Part shown: positions 1 to 8,436 of the stretch, one piece after another
Layout of the letters: the number at the start of each line of letters is the position of its first letter
How positions within the stretch are numbered: position 1 is the first letter of the stretch
From: DASULK01 sp036381835
GTDB lineage: Bacteria > Actinomycetota > Actinomycetes > Mycobacteriales > Micromonosporaceae
NCBI GenBank assembly: GCA_036381835.1
Contig: DASVCA010000017.1
Coordinates: forward strand, 1 to 27,858
Direction: 5' to 3'
DNA length: 27,858 nt
Notes under the pieces: model-generated
What the model was told of the DNA's origin: nothing
Database searches by the model: none
What the model saw: the letters and a program-made list of their open reading frames with translations, nothing else
Translations under genes and position numbers: made by a program

Positions 1-1103
1 TCACCGTCGAGGAGTCCAACACCTTCGGCCTCGAGCTCGAGCTCACCGAGGGCATGCGCTTCGACAAGGGTCACCTGTCGCAGTACTTCGTGACCGACGC
101 GGAGCGCATGGAGACCAGCCTTGAGGACGCCTACCTGCTGATCCACGAGGGCAAGATCTCCAACGTCAAGGACCTGCTCCCGCTGCTGGAGAAGGTCATG
201 GGCACCGGCAAGGCGCTGGCCATCATCGCCGAGGACGTCGAGGGCGAGGCGCTGGCCACCCTGGTCGTCAACAAGATCCGCGGCACGTTCAAGTCCGTCG
301 CGGTCAAGGCGCCGGGCTTCGGCGACCGCCGCAAGGCCATGCTGCAGGACATCGCGATCCTGACCGGCGGCACCGTGATCAGCGAGACCGTCGGCCTGAA
401 GCTGGAGAACGCCTCGCTGGACGACCTGGGCAAGGCCCGCAAGTTCACCACCACCAAGGACGAGACCACGATCGTCGAGGGTGCCGGCGACAGCGACCAG
501 ATCCAGGGCCGGGTCAACCAGATCCGCGCCGAGATCGAGAAGAGCGACTCGGACTACGACCGCGAGAAGCTGCAGGAGCGGCTCGCCAAGCTGGCCGGCG
601 GCGTTGCGGTGATCAAGGTCGGCGCGGCGACCGAGGTCGAGCTCAAGGAGCGCAAGCACCGCATCGAGGACGCCGTGCGCAACGCCAAGGCGGCCGTCGA
701 GGAGGGCATCGTTCCGGGTGGTGGCGTCGCGCTGGTCCAGGCCGGCAAGACCGCCTTCGACAAGCTGGACCTGGCCGGCGACGAGGCGACCGGTGCGCAG
801 ATCGTCAAGGCCGCGCTCGACGCTCCGCTGCGGCAGATCGCCGTCAACGCCGGGCTCGAGGGTGGCGTCGTGGTCGAGAAGGTGCGCAACCTGGACGCCG
901 GCCACGGCCTCAACGCGGCCACCGGCGAGTACGTCAACCTGCTGGAGGCCGGCATCATCGACCCGGCCAAGGTGACCCGGTCGGCGCTGCAGAACGCCGC
1001 GTCGATCGCGGCGCTGTTCCTGACCACCGAGGCGGTGGTGGCGGACAAGCCGGAGAAGGAGAAGGCACCGGCCGGTGCCGGCGGCGGGGACATGGACTTC
1101 TGA
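1..1103 (+). CDS. groEL: Chaperonin GroEL (60 kDa), 5' end outside window
   Basis: ATP-dependent cytosolic folding chaperonin. The reading frame is open from base 3, and 366 residues of a roughly 540-residue protein are present, starting near E. coli GroEL residue 180 in the apical domain. Visible family signatures are the apical stretch IIAEDVEGEALATLVVN, KAPGFGDRRKAMLQDIA, the equatorial segment RIEDAVRNAKAAVEEG, whose Asp corresponds to the ATP-hydrolysis Asp398, and VPGGGVAL. The C-terminus is GAGGGDMDF, a short glycine tail without long GGM repeats and not histidine-rich, so it resembles the housekeeping actinobacterial copy (GroEL2 type) rather than the His-tailed GroEL1. A strong hairpin terminator follows at once. 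No groES is seen beside the 3' end. Identity is certain; the copy type is inferred from the tail. Confidence 0.97.
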   Translation, partial: TVEESNTFGLELELTEGMRFDKGHLSQYFVTDAERMETSLEDAYLLIHEGKISNVKDLLPLLEKVMGTGKALAIIAEDVEGEALATLVVNKIRGTFKSVAVKAPGFGDRRKAMLQDIAILTGGTVISETVGLKLENASLDDLGKARKFTTTKDETTIVEGAGDSDQIQGRVNQIRAEIEKSDSDYDREKLQERLAKLAGGVAVIKVGAATEVELKERKHRIEDAVRNAKAAVEEGIVPGGGVALVQAGKTAFDKLDLAGDEATGAQIVKAALDAPLRQIAVNAGLEGGVVVEKVRNLDAGHGLNAATGEYVNLLEAGIIDPAKVTRSALQNAASIAALFLTTEAVVADKPEKEKAPAGAGGGDMDF

Positions 1104-1117
1104 GTCCGAACGCCGTG

Positions 1118-1156
1118 AGAGGGCGGATCGCGCAGCGGTCCGCCCTCTTCCTTTCT
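1118..1156 (+). terminator. Intrinsic terminator of groEL
   Basis: Perfect 10-bp inverted repeat AGAGGGCGGA (1118-1127) and TCCGCCCTCT (1139-1148) with an 11-nt loop, followed by a pyrimidine/T-rich tract to 1156. It starts 15 nt after the groEL stop codon and is the clearest rho-independent terminator in the window. Confidence 0.85.
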
Positions 1157-1191
1157 GTCCGACGCCGAGCGCACCCCCGTCGGTCGGCGAT

Positions 1192-1398
1192 TCAACGCCG
1201 GCGGCGTTTGGGGCTGGGCAGCGGTTCGCGCAGCGGCACCGGCGCGTCGACCACCGCGATCGGCTCATCGAACGCCGGGTCGTCCGGTTCATCGGACCAG
1301 GCGTCGTAGCCGGTGCGGCTCGCCGGCACCTCCTCGGATACGACCTGCATCCGGGTCACGGTCCGGAGATCGTCAGCCGGTTCTCTGCTCATCGCCAT
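1192..1398 (-). CDS. Small hypothetical acidic protein with basic tail, 68 aa
   Basis: Not recognised. The 68 residues are hydrophilic and Pro/Asp/Glu-rich (for example AWSDEPDDPAFDEP), end in KRRRR, and show no membrane segment or signal peptide, so an intrinsically disordered cytosolic protein is likely. Support for it being real: a strong Shine-Dalgarno GGAGGA lies just upstream (1403-1408), two tandem TACGGT hexamers lie behind that, and it fills an otherwise empty gap between the groEL terminator and the subtilase gene. A second ATG two codons in (1392) is an equally possible start, with about 10 nt between it and the Shine-Dalgarno. Function unknown. Confidence 0.6.
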   Translation of the reverse strand: MAMSREPADDLRTVTRMQVVSEEVPASRTGYDAWSDEPDDPAFDEPIAVVDAPVPLREPLPSPKRRRR

Positions 1399-1412
1399 GA
1401 TCTCCTCCTTCC

Positions 1413-1424
1413 ACCGTAACCGTA
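1413..1424 (-). promoter_or_regulatory. Tandem -10 hexamers for the 68-aa gene
   Basis: On the minus strand TACGGT occurs twice back to back (1419-1424 and 1413-1418). Both match TANNNT and lie just upstream of the Shine-Dalgarno at 1403-1408. The arrangement implies a very short leader. No convincing -35 box is seen. Confidence 0.45.
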
Positions 1425-1486
1425 TGTGTCGGTGTTGATGCAGGTGGCCGAAACGTGCGACAAGTTCGATCCATGGAAAGGGTTCG

Positions 1487-3847
1487 TCAGCCGCGCCCGG
1501 CCGCAGCCCGAACCGCGGCGTACGCGTCGATGAGCCCCGCCCCGAGGATGTTCCGATCCTCGCCGCAGCGCTCGTCCGAGGACGCGTAGGAAGGCCGCGC
1601 CGGCACGGTGCTCGCTAGCAGGATCCGGCGAGTCCCCGCCACGTCACCGATCAGCGTCGGGTTCGCTGACCACATCAGCGCCACCACGCCCGCCACCTGC
1701 GGGGTGGCCATCGAGGTGCCGTCCTGGGCGGCGTAGCCGCCGCCCGGCATGGCCGACAGGATGCCGGCACCGGGCGCCACCAGGTCCGGCTTGGTGCCGC
1801 CACCGGGTGCCGGACCCCGGCTGGAGAACCTGGTCACCCGCCGCTGCCGGTCCACCGCGCCGACGGTGAACACGTCCGCGTAGGGGGCCGGGGGATCGGA
1901 CACCGAGGCGCACGACGGGCCGGTGTTGCCCGCCGCGGCGACCACGAAGACACCGGCCGCCGCCAGTGCGGCGGTCGCCGGCCGCAGCACTGCGGCGTCG
2001 CACCCCTCGATCTGCGGACAACTCCACGAATTCGTCAACACATGAGGGGCCCGCTCCGGACGGCCGTCGGCAAACGGGTCGCCGCCGGCCGGGAAGGGCG
2101 CGAGCATGAACTGCAGACAGTCCAGGTATCGCGCCGGATTGCCGAGGTTGCGGTCCAGGTTGACGCAGGCCACCCACTCGGCACCCGGGGCGACCCCGAT
2201 GTTCCGGCCGCCGACCGCCGATCCCAGGGTGTGCGTGCCGTGCCCGCCGGTATCCGTCGGTGCGCGGGTGCCGTTCCACGGGTCGTACCAGGAGTCGTCG
2301 CCGCCACGGAAGTTGTCCGCCAGCGCCGGATGACCACCGTCCGCGCCGGAGTCGGAACTGCCCACCACGATGCCCGACCCGGTCACGCCCAACCGCGTCC
2401 ACACCAGGTCGGCGCGGATCATCGTCAGGTTCCACGGCGGGCTCGTCGGGGTGGGCGAATCGCCGCGCGCCGGCGGGGCCGCGGCGGGCAGCGGACGCAG
2501 CCGTTGGCTGAGCAGCACTCGGTCGACGTCGGGCCGGCGGGCCAGCCACGCCCGTACCGCCGGCCCGCCCTCCACCTCGATCGCATTGACCAGGTAGTAC
2601 GGCGTGTAGTCCAACCCCCAGCGATCCAGGTCACGACGCAGGTCCGCCTGGGTCCGCTCGGCGGTCTCGACCAGCCGTCGATAGACCTCGCGGACCCGGG
2701 CGTCCCGAGCCTCCGGACCGGACCCCGGTGGCACCCCGGTCAGGTCGGCCTGCTGCTTGAGCACCACGAACAGCCGTTCGCCGTGCAGCCCCGGCTGCCC
2801 GAGCCCGACGTACACCGCGCCGGCGGCGATCAGTACGAGCGTCAGGACGGCGGCGCCGCCTCGACGCGGGATCCGCCGGGTGAAACCGAGACCGTAGCCG
2901 AGGCCGAGCAGCAGGGCGATCGCGACCGCGGCTCCGGTCGCCGCCGCGACCCAGAACGGCACGTCCCGAGGGACGGCCAAAAGCAGCGAGATCTCCTCCG
3001 GGTCGGCGAATGCGAGCGGGCCGGCGACGGCCGGCCCGACCAGCCATCCGGTCGCCGCGCGACCGGGCGGTGTCGTCGGCTGGACCGGTTGCAACGCGGC
3101 GGCGGCGACGCCGACCGGGGCCAGCACCAGCATCGCGGCCAGATGGGTCCCGGGCAGGCCGCTGACGGCACCGATCGGCAGCAGTCCGACCCCGGCGACC
3201 AGCCCGCCGAGCAGCACCAGTCGAGGCCGTGAGCCGCCGTACGCGGGCCAGAGCGGAGCGAGGAGCTCCGCGGCGAGCCAACCCAGCGCGGCCGCGGCGA
3301 GCCCGGCGAGCAGGGTCTCCGTCAAACCGCCGAGCGTGCCAAGCCACAGCCACGGCAGTAGGAGCAGTCCGCCTCCGGCGATCGCGAACCGCAGCGCCTC
3401 CGCTCCGCCGCGCCCCGCCGCGACCGAGCGCCGGATCAGGGCGGCGGCGAGCCCGGCGAGCAGAGCGAGCCCGAGCAGATACCGCTCGTGTCGCAGTATC
3501 GGGACGAGCCGTAGCACGCCCAGCACCGCGAGGGCGGCCGCACCCAGCGCCCAGACGCGCCCGGTGGTCCGAACCGCGGGCGAGCGGGGCACGACGGCGA
3601 GCAGCACGGCCGGCAATCCGATCAGTGTCGCGTTCAACAGGGCGGGCGCGAGCCACAGCCAGGCGGGCCTGTCGATCCCGGAGATCAGCAGCACCTGGTC
3701 GATCAGCCATGCCGCGCCCGCCACCGGCACGGTGACGGCGACGATCCAGACCCCGACCAGGACGGTGGCGACGACAGCCCCCACCGGGGCGGCCGACCGG
3801 GCCGGCGGCAGCGGACCGGGCGGCGAGGACGGATGCGGCGGATACAT
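1487..3847 (-). CDS. Membrane-embedded S8 (subtilisin-like) serine peptidase
   Basis: 786-residue subtilase with an unusual architecture. Roughly residues 20-350 form about ten or more hydrophobic helices. Residues about 355-452 resemble an inhibitor-type propeptide (sequence around LFVVLKQQADLTG, then YYLVNAIEVEG). Residues about 472-785 are the peptidase S8 domain with Asp499 (SSDSGADGGHP), His536 (GGHGTHTLGS), oxyanion Asn641 (AAGNTG) and Ser712 (GTSMATPQVAG), so the full catalytic set is present. The protease domain probably faces outside, anchored by the helices. I chose ATG 3847 because TACGGT lies exactly 6 nt upstream, giving a leaderless transcript; the longer frame from 3904 would overrun that promoter. 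It is divergent from glpD. Substrate unknown. Confidence 0.9.
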   Translation of the reverse strand: MYPPHPSSPPGPLPPARSAAPVGAVVATVLVGVWIVAVTVPVAGAAWLIDQVLLISGIDRPAWLWLAPALLNATLIGLPAVLLAVVPRSPAVRTTGRVWALGAAALAVLGVLRLVPILRHERYLLGLALLAGLAAALIRRSVAAGRGGAEALRFAIAGGGLLLLPWLWLGTLGGLTETLLAGLAAAALGWLAAELLAPLWPAYGGSRPRLVLLGGLVAGVGLLPIGAVSGLPGTHLAAMLVLAPVGVAAAALQPVQPTTPPGRAATGWLVGPAVAGPLAFADPEEISLLLAVPRDVPFWVAAATGAAVAIALLLGLGYGLGFTRRIPRRGGAAVLTLVLIAAGAVYVGLGQPGLHGERLFVVLKQQADLTGVPPGSGPEARDARVREVYRRLVETAERTQADLRRDLDRWGLDYTPYYLVNAIEVEGGPAVRAWLARRPDVDRVLLSQRLRPLPAAAPPARGDSPTPTSPPWNLTMIRADLVWTRLGVTGSGIVVGSSDSGADGGHPALADNFRGGDDSWYDPWNGTRAPTDTGGHGTHTLGSAVGGRNIGVAPGAEWVACVNLDRNLGNPARYLDCLQFMLAPFPAGGDPFADGRPERAPHVLTNSWSCPQIEGCDAAVLRPATAALAAAGVFVVAAAGNTGPSCASVSDPPAPYADVFTVGAVDRQRRVTRFSSRGPAPGGGTKPDLVAPGAGILSAMPGGGYAAQDGTSMATPQVAGVVALMWSANPTLIGDVAGTRRILLASTVPARPSYASSDERCGEDRNILGAGLIDAYAAVRAAAGRG

Positions 3848-3853
3848 GCGCAT

Positions 3854-3859
3854 ACCGTA
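3854..3859 (-). promoter_or_regulatory. Leaderless -10 box, subtilase gene
   Basis: TACGGT on the minus strand, 6-nt spacer (3848-3853), then ATG 3847. No Shine-Dalgarno is present, as expected for a leaderless mRNA. Confidence 0.6.
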
Positions 3860-3927
3860 CGGCCGGGGTCGGCTCGCCGCGGCACGGTCGCAGCCGGCGG
3901 CCACCGCCCGCTTCGACCGGCTCGGGC

Positions 3928-3933
3928 TAACGT
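3928..3933 (+). promoter_or_regulatory. Leaderless -10 box, glpD
   Basis: TAACGT followed by a 6-nt spacer GGGCAG and ATG 3940. No Shine-Dalgarno. It lies only about 70 nt from the divergent subtilase -10 box. Confidence 0.65.
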
Positions 3934-3939
3934 GGGCAG

Positions 3940-5733
3940 ATGCGAGCTCCCAGCGTCTCCCGGTTCACCGCCGGCCGGCTCTCCCCGCAACGCCGTGCCG
4001 AAGACCTGCGTCGGCTGCGGCGCGAACGGTTCGACGTGCTGGTGATCGGCGGTGGGGTGACCGGCGCCGGTGCGGCGGTGGACGCCGCCGCACGCGGCCT
4101 GAAGGTGGCCCTGGTGGAGGCCCGCGACTACGCGGCCGGCACCTCCAGCCGGTCCAGCAAGCTGATCCACGGTGGGCTGCGCTATCTGGAGCAGTTCGAG
4201 TTCGGGCTGGTCCACGAAGCGCTCACCGAGCGTGGCCTGCTCGCCACCCGGATCGCACCGCACCTGGTGCGCCCGGTACCGATCCTGGTGCCGCTGCCCC
4301 CGGGCGGGGTCGCCGACCTGCCCGAACGTGCCGGTCGGCGGGCCTACTACGGGGCGGGGGTGGCGCTGTACGACGCGTTCGCCGGCCTCCTCGGCGGCGG
4401 GCGCGGGATGCCAATGCACCGCCACCTGTCCCGGGACGGCGCCCGACGGATCTTCCCCGGGCTGCGGGCCGACGCCCTCTCCGGGGCGATCCGCTACTAC
4501 GACGGTCAGGTGGACGACGCCCGGATGGTGGTGACGCTGGCGCGTACCGCGGCGAGCCTCGGAGCCGTGGTGGTCAACAGCGCGCGGGCGGTCGGCCTGC
4601 TGCGTGAGGCCCGGGAGGTCACCGGCGCCCGGGTACGCGACCTGGAGTCGTCGGCCGGTGCGCCGGATGCGGAGTTCGAGGTGCGGGCGCGTACGGTCAT
4701 CGCGGCCACCGGGGTGTGGACCGACGATCTGTCCCGGATGCTCGCCGATGTGGGGGTGCGACCGGGACTGCGGGTGCGCGCCTCCAAGGGCGTCCACCTG
4801 GTGGTGCCGCGGTCGGCGATCACCGGCGCGGCGGGCCTGATCCTCCGTACGCCGACCTCGGTGCTCTTCGTGCTGCCCTGGGACGGGCACTGGATCATCG
4901 GGACCACGGACACCGACTGGCAGCTCGACCGGGCCCATCCGGCTGCCTCCGCCCGAGATATCGACTATCTGCTCGATCAGGTCAACCGCGTGCTGGAACG
5001 GCCGCTGACCACGGCGGACATCGAGGGCGTGTACGCCGGGCTGCGGCCGCTGCTCGCCGGTGAGGCGGAGTCGACCTCCCGGCTGTCGCGGGAGCACGCC
5101 GTCGTTGAGCCGATGCTCGGCCTGCTGGTGGTGGCGGGCGGCAAGTACACGACCTACCGGGTGATGGCGGCCGATGTGGTGGACCGGGCGGCTCGCCGAC
5201 TGCGCTGCGCCCGCCCGTCGCGTACCGCCGATCTGCCCCTGCTCGGGGCCGACGGCTTCGCGGCGATGTGGCGCGACCGGGCCGACCTGGCCCGGCGCCA
5301 CGGCGTGTCCGTCGGCGTGGTCGAGCACCTGCTTGAGCGGTATGGGTCGCTGGCGGTGGAGCTGCTGGCGCTGATGGCGACGGATCCGCCGCTCGCCGTG
5401 CCGCTGACCGGTGCACCCGAGTATCTGGCGGCCGAGGTCGCCTACGCGGCGCAGGCCGAGGGTGCCCTGCACCTGGACGACGTGTTGACCCGGCGCACCA
5501 GGATCTCGTTCGAGACCGCCCATCGGGGCACCGGATCGGCGGCCCACGCCGCGGCGGTGATGGGCCGGGTGTTGGGCTGGGATGCGGCGACCCGGGACCG
5601 GGAGGTGGAGCACTACCTGGCCCGGGTCGAGGCGGAGCGGCAGTCGCAGCGGATGCCGGACGACGCCACCGCGGACGCGGCCCGGCTCGGTGCGCCCGAC
5701 GTACGTGGCTTCGCCGCCGATCGGGCCCACTGA
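3940..5733 (+). CDS. glpD: FAD-dependent glycerol-3-phosphate dehydrogenase
   Basis: 597 residues; oxidises sn-glycerol-3-phosphate to dihydroxyacetone phosphate and passes electrons via FAD to the respiratory quinone pool at the inner face of the membrane. The N-terminal dinucleotide-binding fold is clear: FDVLVIGGGVTGAGAA (about residues 31-46) and an acidic strand end VALVEARD. The GlpD signature GTSSRSSKLIHGGLRYLE follows at 67-84. The middle carries WIIGTTDTDW and GVYAGLRPLL, and GGKYTTYRVMAADV precedes a C-terminal helical domain typical of bacterial GlpD. Length is usual. The start is fixed by the leaderless promoter. It stands alone, without glpF or glpK nearby, and its stop codon is 7 nt from that of the convergent oxidase. 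Confidence 0.95.
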   Translation: MRAPSVSRFTAGRLSPQRRAEDLRRLRRERFDVLVIGGGVTGAGAAVDAAARGLKVALVEARDYAAGTSSRSSKLIHGGLRYLEQFEFGLVHEALTERGLLATRIAPHLVRPVPILVPLPPGGVADLPERAGRRAYYGAGVALYDAFAGLLGGGRGMPMHRHLSRDGARRIFPGLRADALSGAIRYYDGQVDDARMVVTLARTAASLGAVVVNSARAVGLLREAREVTGARVRDLESSAGAPDAEFEVRARTVIAATGVWTDDLSRMLADVGVRPGLRVRASKGVHLVVPRSAITGAAGLILRTPTSVLFVLPWDGHWIIGTTDTDWQLDRAHPAASARDIDYLLDQVNRVLERPLTTADIEGVYAGLRPLLAGEAESTSRLSREHAVVEPMLGLLVVAGGKYTTYRVMAADVVDRAARRLRCARPSRTADLPLLGADGFAAMWRDRADLARRHGVSVGVVEHLLERYGSLAVELLALMATDPPLAVPLTGAPEYLAAEVAYAAQAEGALHLDDVLTRRTRISFETAHRGTGSAAHAAAVMGRVLGWDAATRDREVEHYLARVEAERQSQRMPDDATADAARLGAPDVRGFAADRAH

Positions 5734-5740
5734 TCGGGCG

Positions 5741-7135
5741 TTACAGCATCTTGCCCGGATTGAAGAGGTTGGCGGGATCCAGGGCGGACTTGATGGCCCG
5801 ATGCACCCGTACCCCGACCGGCCCGAGCTCTCGGGCCAGCCACTCCCGTTTGAGGAGCCCGACCCCGTGTTCGCCGGTGCACGTCCCGCCCAGCGACAGC
5901 CCCAGCTCGAGGATGGCGTCGAAGACGGAACGCCCACGGGCGACGCTGTCCGGGTCGGCCCGATCGATGACGATGTTGGGGTGCAGGTTCCCGTCGCCGG
6001 CGTGGGCGACCACCCCGATCGTCACGGCGAACCGGTCGGCGATCTGTTCCACCCCGTCGAGCATCGCCGCCAGCGCGCTGCGGGGAACCGCCACATCGTC
6101 GATGACCAGCCCGCCGCTGCCCGCCGGGAAGGCCTCGACGGCGTGTCGTTCCATCGCCGGATGCGCCAGCCGACGGGCTTCCAGGAGCGCGGCCGCCTCG
6201 ACCGGATCGCTGGCCGGGTAGACCTCGGCCGCACCGGCCGCGGAGCAGATCGCCGCCAACCGGGCGATGTCGTGCTCGGCGCGCGACCCGGTGTCCGCTG
6301 CGGCGAGCAGCAGCGCCTTCGCCTCGGTCGGCAACCCCATCGGCCGGTACGCCTCGATCGCTCGCAGGTGCGTCTGGTCGAGGAGTTCGAGCAGGCTCGG
6401 CTGGAGTCCGGAGGCGGTGATCTCGGTGACGGCTCGGCCGGCGCTCGCGGTGGACGGGAACACCGCCACCAGGGTCAGCGCGGCCTCGGCGGCCGGACGC
6501 AGAGCGAGAGTGATCTCGGTGATCACCCCGAGGGTTCCTTCGGAGCCGACGAACAGGTGGGTCAGGTCGTACCCGGCCACCCCCTTCGCGGTGCGTCGGC
6601 CGGTGCGCAGGACCTCCCCGGAGGCGAGCACCACTTCCAGTCCGATGACGTACTGGCTGGTCACGCCGTACTTGACACAGCACATGCCCCCGGCGTCGGT
6701 GGCGACGTTGCCGCCGATCGTCGACGAGCGCCACGAGCCCGGGTCGGGCGGGTAGTGGAGGCCGTGTTCGGCGACGGCCTCCGACAGCGCGGCGTTGATC
6801 ACGCCGGGCTGGACCACGGCGATCCGGTTGACCGGGTCGATCTCCAGGATGCGGTCCATCGCGGTGAGGGAGAGCACGATCGCGCCGTCGACCGCGTTGG
6901 CCGCGCCCGTGAGGCCCGTGCGCGCGCCCTGGGCAACCACCGGTGTGCCGTGCCGGCCCGCGGCCCGCACCACGGCGGCGACCTGTTCGGTGGTGCGGGG
7001 GCGGACGACGACGGCGGGCAGCCCGTACGGGCACAGGTCGGCTTCGTCCCGCTGGTAGCCGCGCAGCAGGTCGGGGTCGGTGAGCACGTCGGCGGGACCG
7101 ATCGCATCCCGCAGTTCGTCCAGCAGGTCGCCCAT
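5741..7135 (-). CDS. FAD-binding oxidase, GlcD / D-lactate dehydrogenase type
   Basis: 464-residue flavoprotein of the GlcD family (glycolate oxidase subunit D, D-lactate or D-2-hydroxyacid dehydrogenases). The FAD-binding PCMH domain spans about 35-215, with VVVRPRTTEQVAAVVR (42-57), VAQGARTGLTGAA (67-79) and PDPGSWRSSTIGGNVATDAGG (130-150). The C-terminal domain has the metal/substrate motif HAGDGNLHP (378-386) and GEHGVG (421-426), ending LDPANLFNPGKML. Start ATG 7135 is chosen because TAGCCT lies 7 nt upstream; in-frame codons as far as 7270 would lie upstream of that promoter. No GlcE or GlcF partner is adjacent, so a single-subunit D-2-hydroxyacid dehydrogenase is more likely than glycolate oxidase. 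The exact substrate cannot be told. Confidence 0.9.
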   Translation of the reverse strand: MGDLLDELRDAIGPADVLTDPDLLRGYQRDEADLCPYGLPAVVVRPRTTEQVAAVVRAAGRHGTPVVAQGARTGLTGAANAVDGAIVLSLTAMDRILEIDPVNRIAVVQPGVINAALSEAVAEHGLHYPPDPGSWRSSTIGGNVATDAGGMCCVKYGVTSQYVIGLEVVLASGEVLRTGRRTAKGVAGYDLTHLFVGSEGTLGVITEITLALRPAAEAALTLVAVFPSTASAGRAVTEITASGLQPSLLELLDQTHLRAIEAYRPMGLPTEAKALLLAAADTGSRAEHDIARLAAICSAAGAAEVYPASDPVEAAALLEARRLAHPAMERHAVEAFPAGSGGLVIDDVAVPRSALAAMLDGVEQIADRFAVTIGVVAHAGDGNLHPNIVIDRADPDSVARGRSVFDAILELGLSLGGTCTGEHGVGLLKREWLARELGPVGVRVHRAIKSALDPANLFNPGKML

Positions 7136-7142
7136 GCTTGGC

Positions 7143-7148
7143 AGGCTA
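7143..7148 (-). promoter_or_regulatory. Leaderless -10 box, GlcD-like gene
   Basis: TAGCCT on the minus strand with a 7-nt spacer to ATG 7135 and no Shine-Dalgarno. Confidence 0.55.
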
Positions 7149-7200
7149 TCCCCGCGCGGGCGTAGACGATTAACGCGGCCTGCGCGGGGTAGGCCGCGCC

Positions 7201-8400
7201 GTGTCGGCGAGGGCCAGGTCATCGCGTCCGGGGGGCGTCGGAGCGTGGCGTGCCCGGGTACGGGAGACACCCGTGCGGGTGCGCGAGCGGGCCAAGCCGG
7301 AGGCGTTCAACCGGATCAGAGAGATTCGGATGAATTTCTGGTTGGCGATTCAGGCGGGGCTGGCCGCCGCCTTGTCCTGGATCGTGGCCGCGGACATCTT
7401 CCGGCACGACGGCCCGGTCTTCGCCCCGATCGTCGCCGTGGGTACCTTGGTCTCCTCGGCCAATCGACGGCTGCGCAGCTTCATCGAACTGCTCGTCGGC
7501 ATCGTGTTCGGCATCGCCATCGGCGATCTGCTGATCTTCGTTCTGGGTATCGGCCCCTGGCGGCTCGCGCTGGTGGTGGTGCTGGCGATCGTCGCCGCCA
7601 CCGCCTTCTACAGCTCCGGCGCGGTCGTGCTGCAGGCCGCCCACACCAGTGTCCTGATCGTCACCCTGAGTCCGGTCACGCCGAACATCGAGGCCTCGCG
7701 CATCATCGACGGCGCTGCCGGTGCTCTGGCCGCACTGCTGGTCGCCCTGGTCCTGCCCGTCAACCCGCTGCGTCTGGTCAACCGTGAGGTGGCACCGCTG
7801 ATGGGCACTCTCGCCGAAGCGGTCGAGCAGACCGGACGGGCGCTGCAGTCGGGTGACGTCCAGAAGGCTAGGGAGGCGCTGTCGCGGGTGCGGGAGCTGC
7901 AGGACAACCTGCCGGCGGTGCACGACGCGATCGACGCCGGCCGGGAGACGGTCACCCTGTCGCCGCTGCGGTGGAAGAGGCGGGCCATGGTGCGGCAGTT
8001 CGTGCGCGGCGCGGAGTATCTGCACCGCATCACCATCAACGTCAAGGGCATGGTGCGGCGTGCGGTCACCATGGTCGAGGACAAGGAGCCGGTGCCGAAG
8101 ATGCTCCCGGATGCGTTCCGGCTGCTCGCCGAGGCGCTGCGGGTGCTGCACCACGAGCTCTCCCGGGGCCTGGATCCGCAGGCGTCGCGGATCTGGACGC
8201 AGCGGGCGCTGCATGAGGTGGGCCGGGCCCAGCGGGAAGGGTTGGAGCTTTCCGGCAGCGTGGTCGTGGCGCAGATCCGGACGATCTCCAGCGATGTGCT
8301 CCGGGCCAGCGGCCTGGATGAGAGCGAGGAGCAGGCGAACCGGGTGGTGCGTGAGTCGGTCGCCGGCGGCGCGAGCTACCCGAACGGCCGGCGGCGGTGA
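7201..8400 (+). CDS. FUSC / aromatic-acid-exporter-like membrane protein
   Basis: 399 residues. A basic N-terminal segment (1-43) is followed by a hydrophobic block of about six helices (44-187), including MNFWLAIQAGLAAALSWIV, GPVFAPIVAVGTLVSS and IELLVGIVFGIAIGDLLIFVLG, a layout typical of the FUSC / ArAE family. A long charged cytosolic helical region (about 190-399, with LRVLHHELSRGLDPQASRIW) completes it. These proteins are usually proposed to be efflux transporters, but no substrate can be assigned. The start is GTG 7201. Upstream TAGGCC ends 5 nt before it but lacks the final T of a good -10 box, so the start is moderately certain; GTG 7273 or 7279 are alternatives. It is divergent from the GlcD-like gene across 65 nt. 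Confidence 0.75.
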   Translation: MSARARSSRPGGVGAWRARVRETPVRVRERAKPEAFNRIREIRMNFWLAIQAGLAAALSWIVAADIFRHDGPVFAPIVAVGTLVSSANRRLRSFIELLVGIVFGIAIGDLLIFVLGIGPWRLALVVVLAIVAATAFYSSGAVVLQAAHTSVLIVTLSPVTPNIEASRIIDGAAGALAALLVALVLPVNPLRLVNREVAPLMGTLAEAVEQTGRALQSGDVQKAREALSRVRELQDNLPAVHDAIDAGRETVTLSPLRWKRRAMVRQFVRGAEYLHRITINVKGMVRRAVTMVEDKEPVPKMLPDAFRLLAEALRVLHHELSRGLDPQASRIWTQRALHEVGRAQREGLELSGSVVVAQIRTISSDVLRASGLDESEEQANRVVRESVAGGASYPNGRRR

Positions 8401-8424
8401 GCTACGCCCGGTCCGGTCGACGGC

Positions 8425-8430
8425 TACGCT
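8425..8430 (+). promoter_or_regulatory. Leaderless -10 box, PrsW-family gene
   Basis: TACGCT, 6-nt spacer GTCGCC, ATG 8437. The box lies 24 nt after the stop of the upstream gene, so the protease gene has its own promoter. Confidence 0.6.
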
Positions 8431-8436
8431 GTCGCC

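Noticed and set aside
3703..5937. Very long open frame on the minus strand opposite glpD (744 codons)
   Set aside because: It runs antisense through glpD and the start of the subtilase gene, has a low-complexity His/Gln/Arg/Gly composition and no domain. It is a typical shadow of a GC-rich gene.
5582..7165. Plus-strand and second minus-strand open frames (about 470-530 codons) over the GlcD-like gene
   Set aside because: Only the minus frame ending at 5741 shows FAD-binding and GlcD motifs. The others are out-of-frame or antisense readings.
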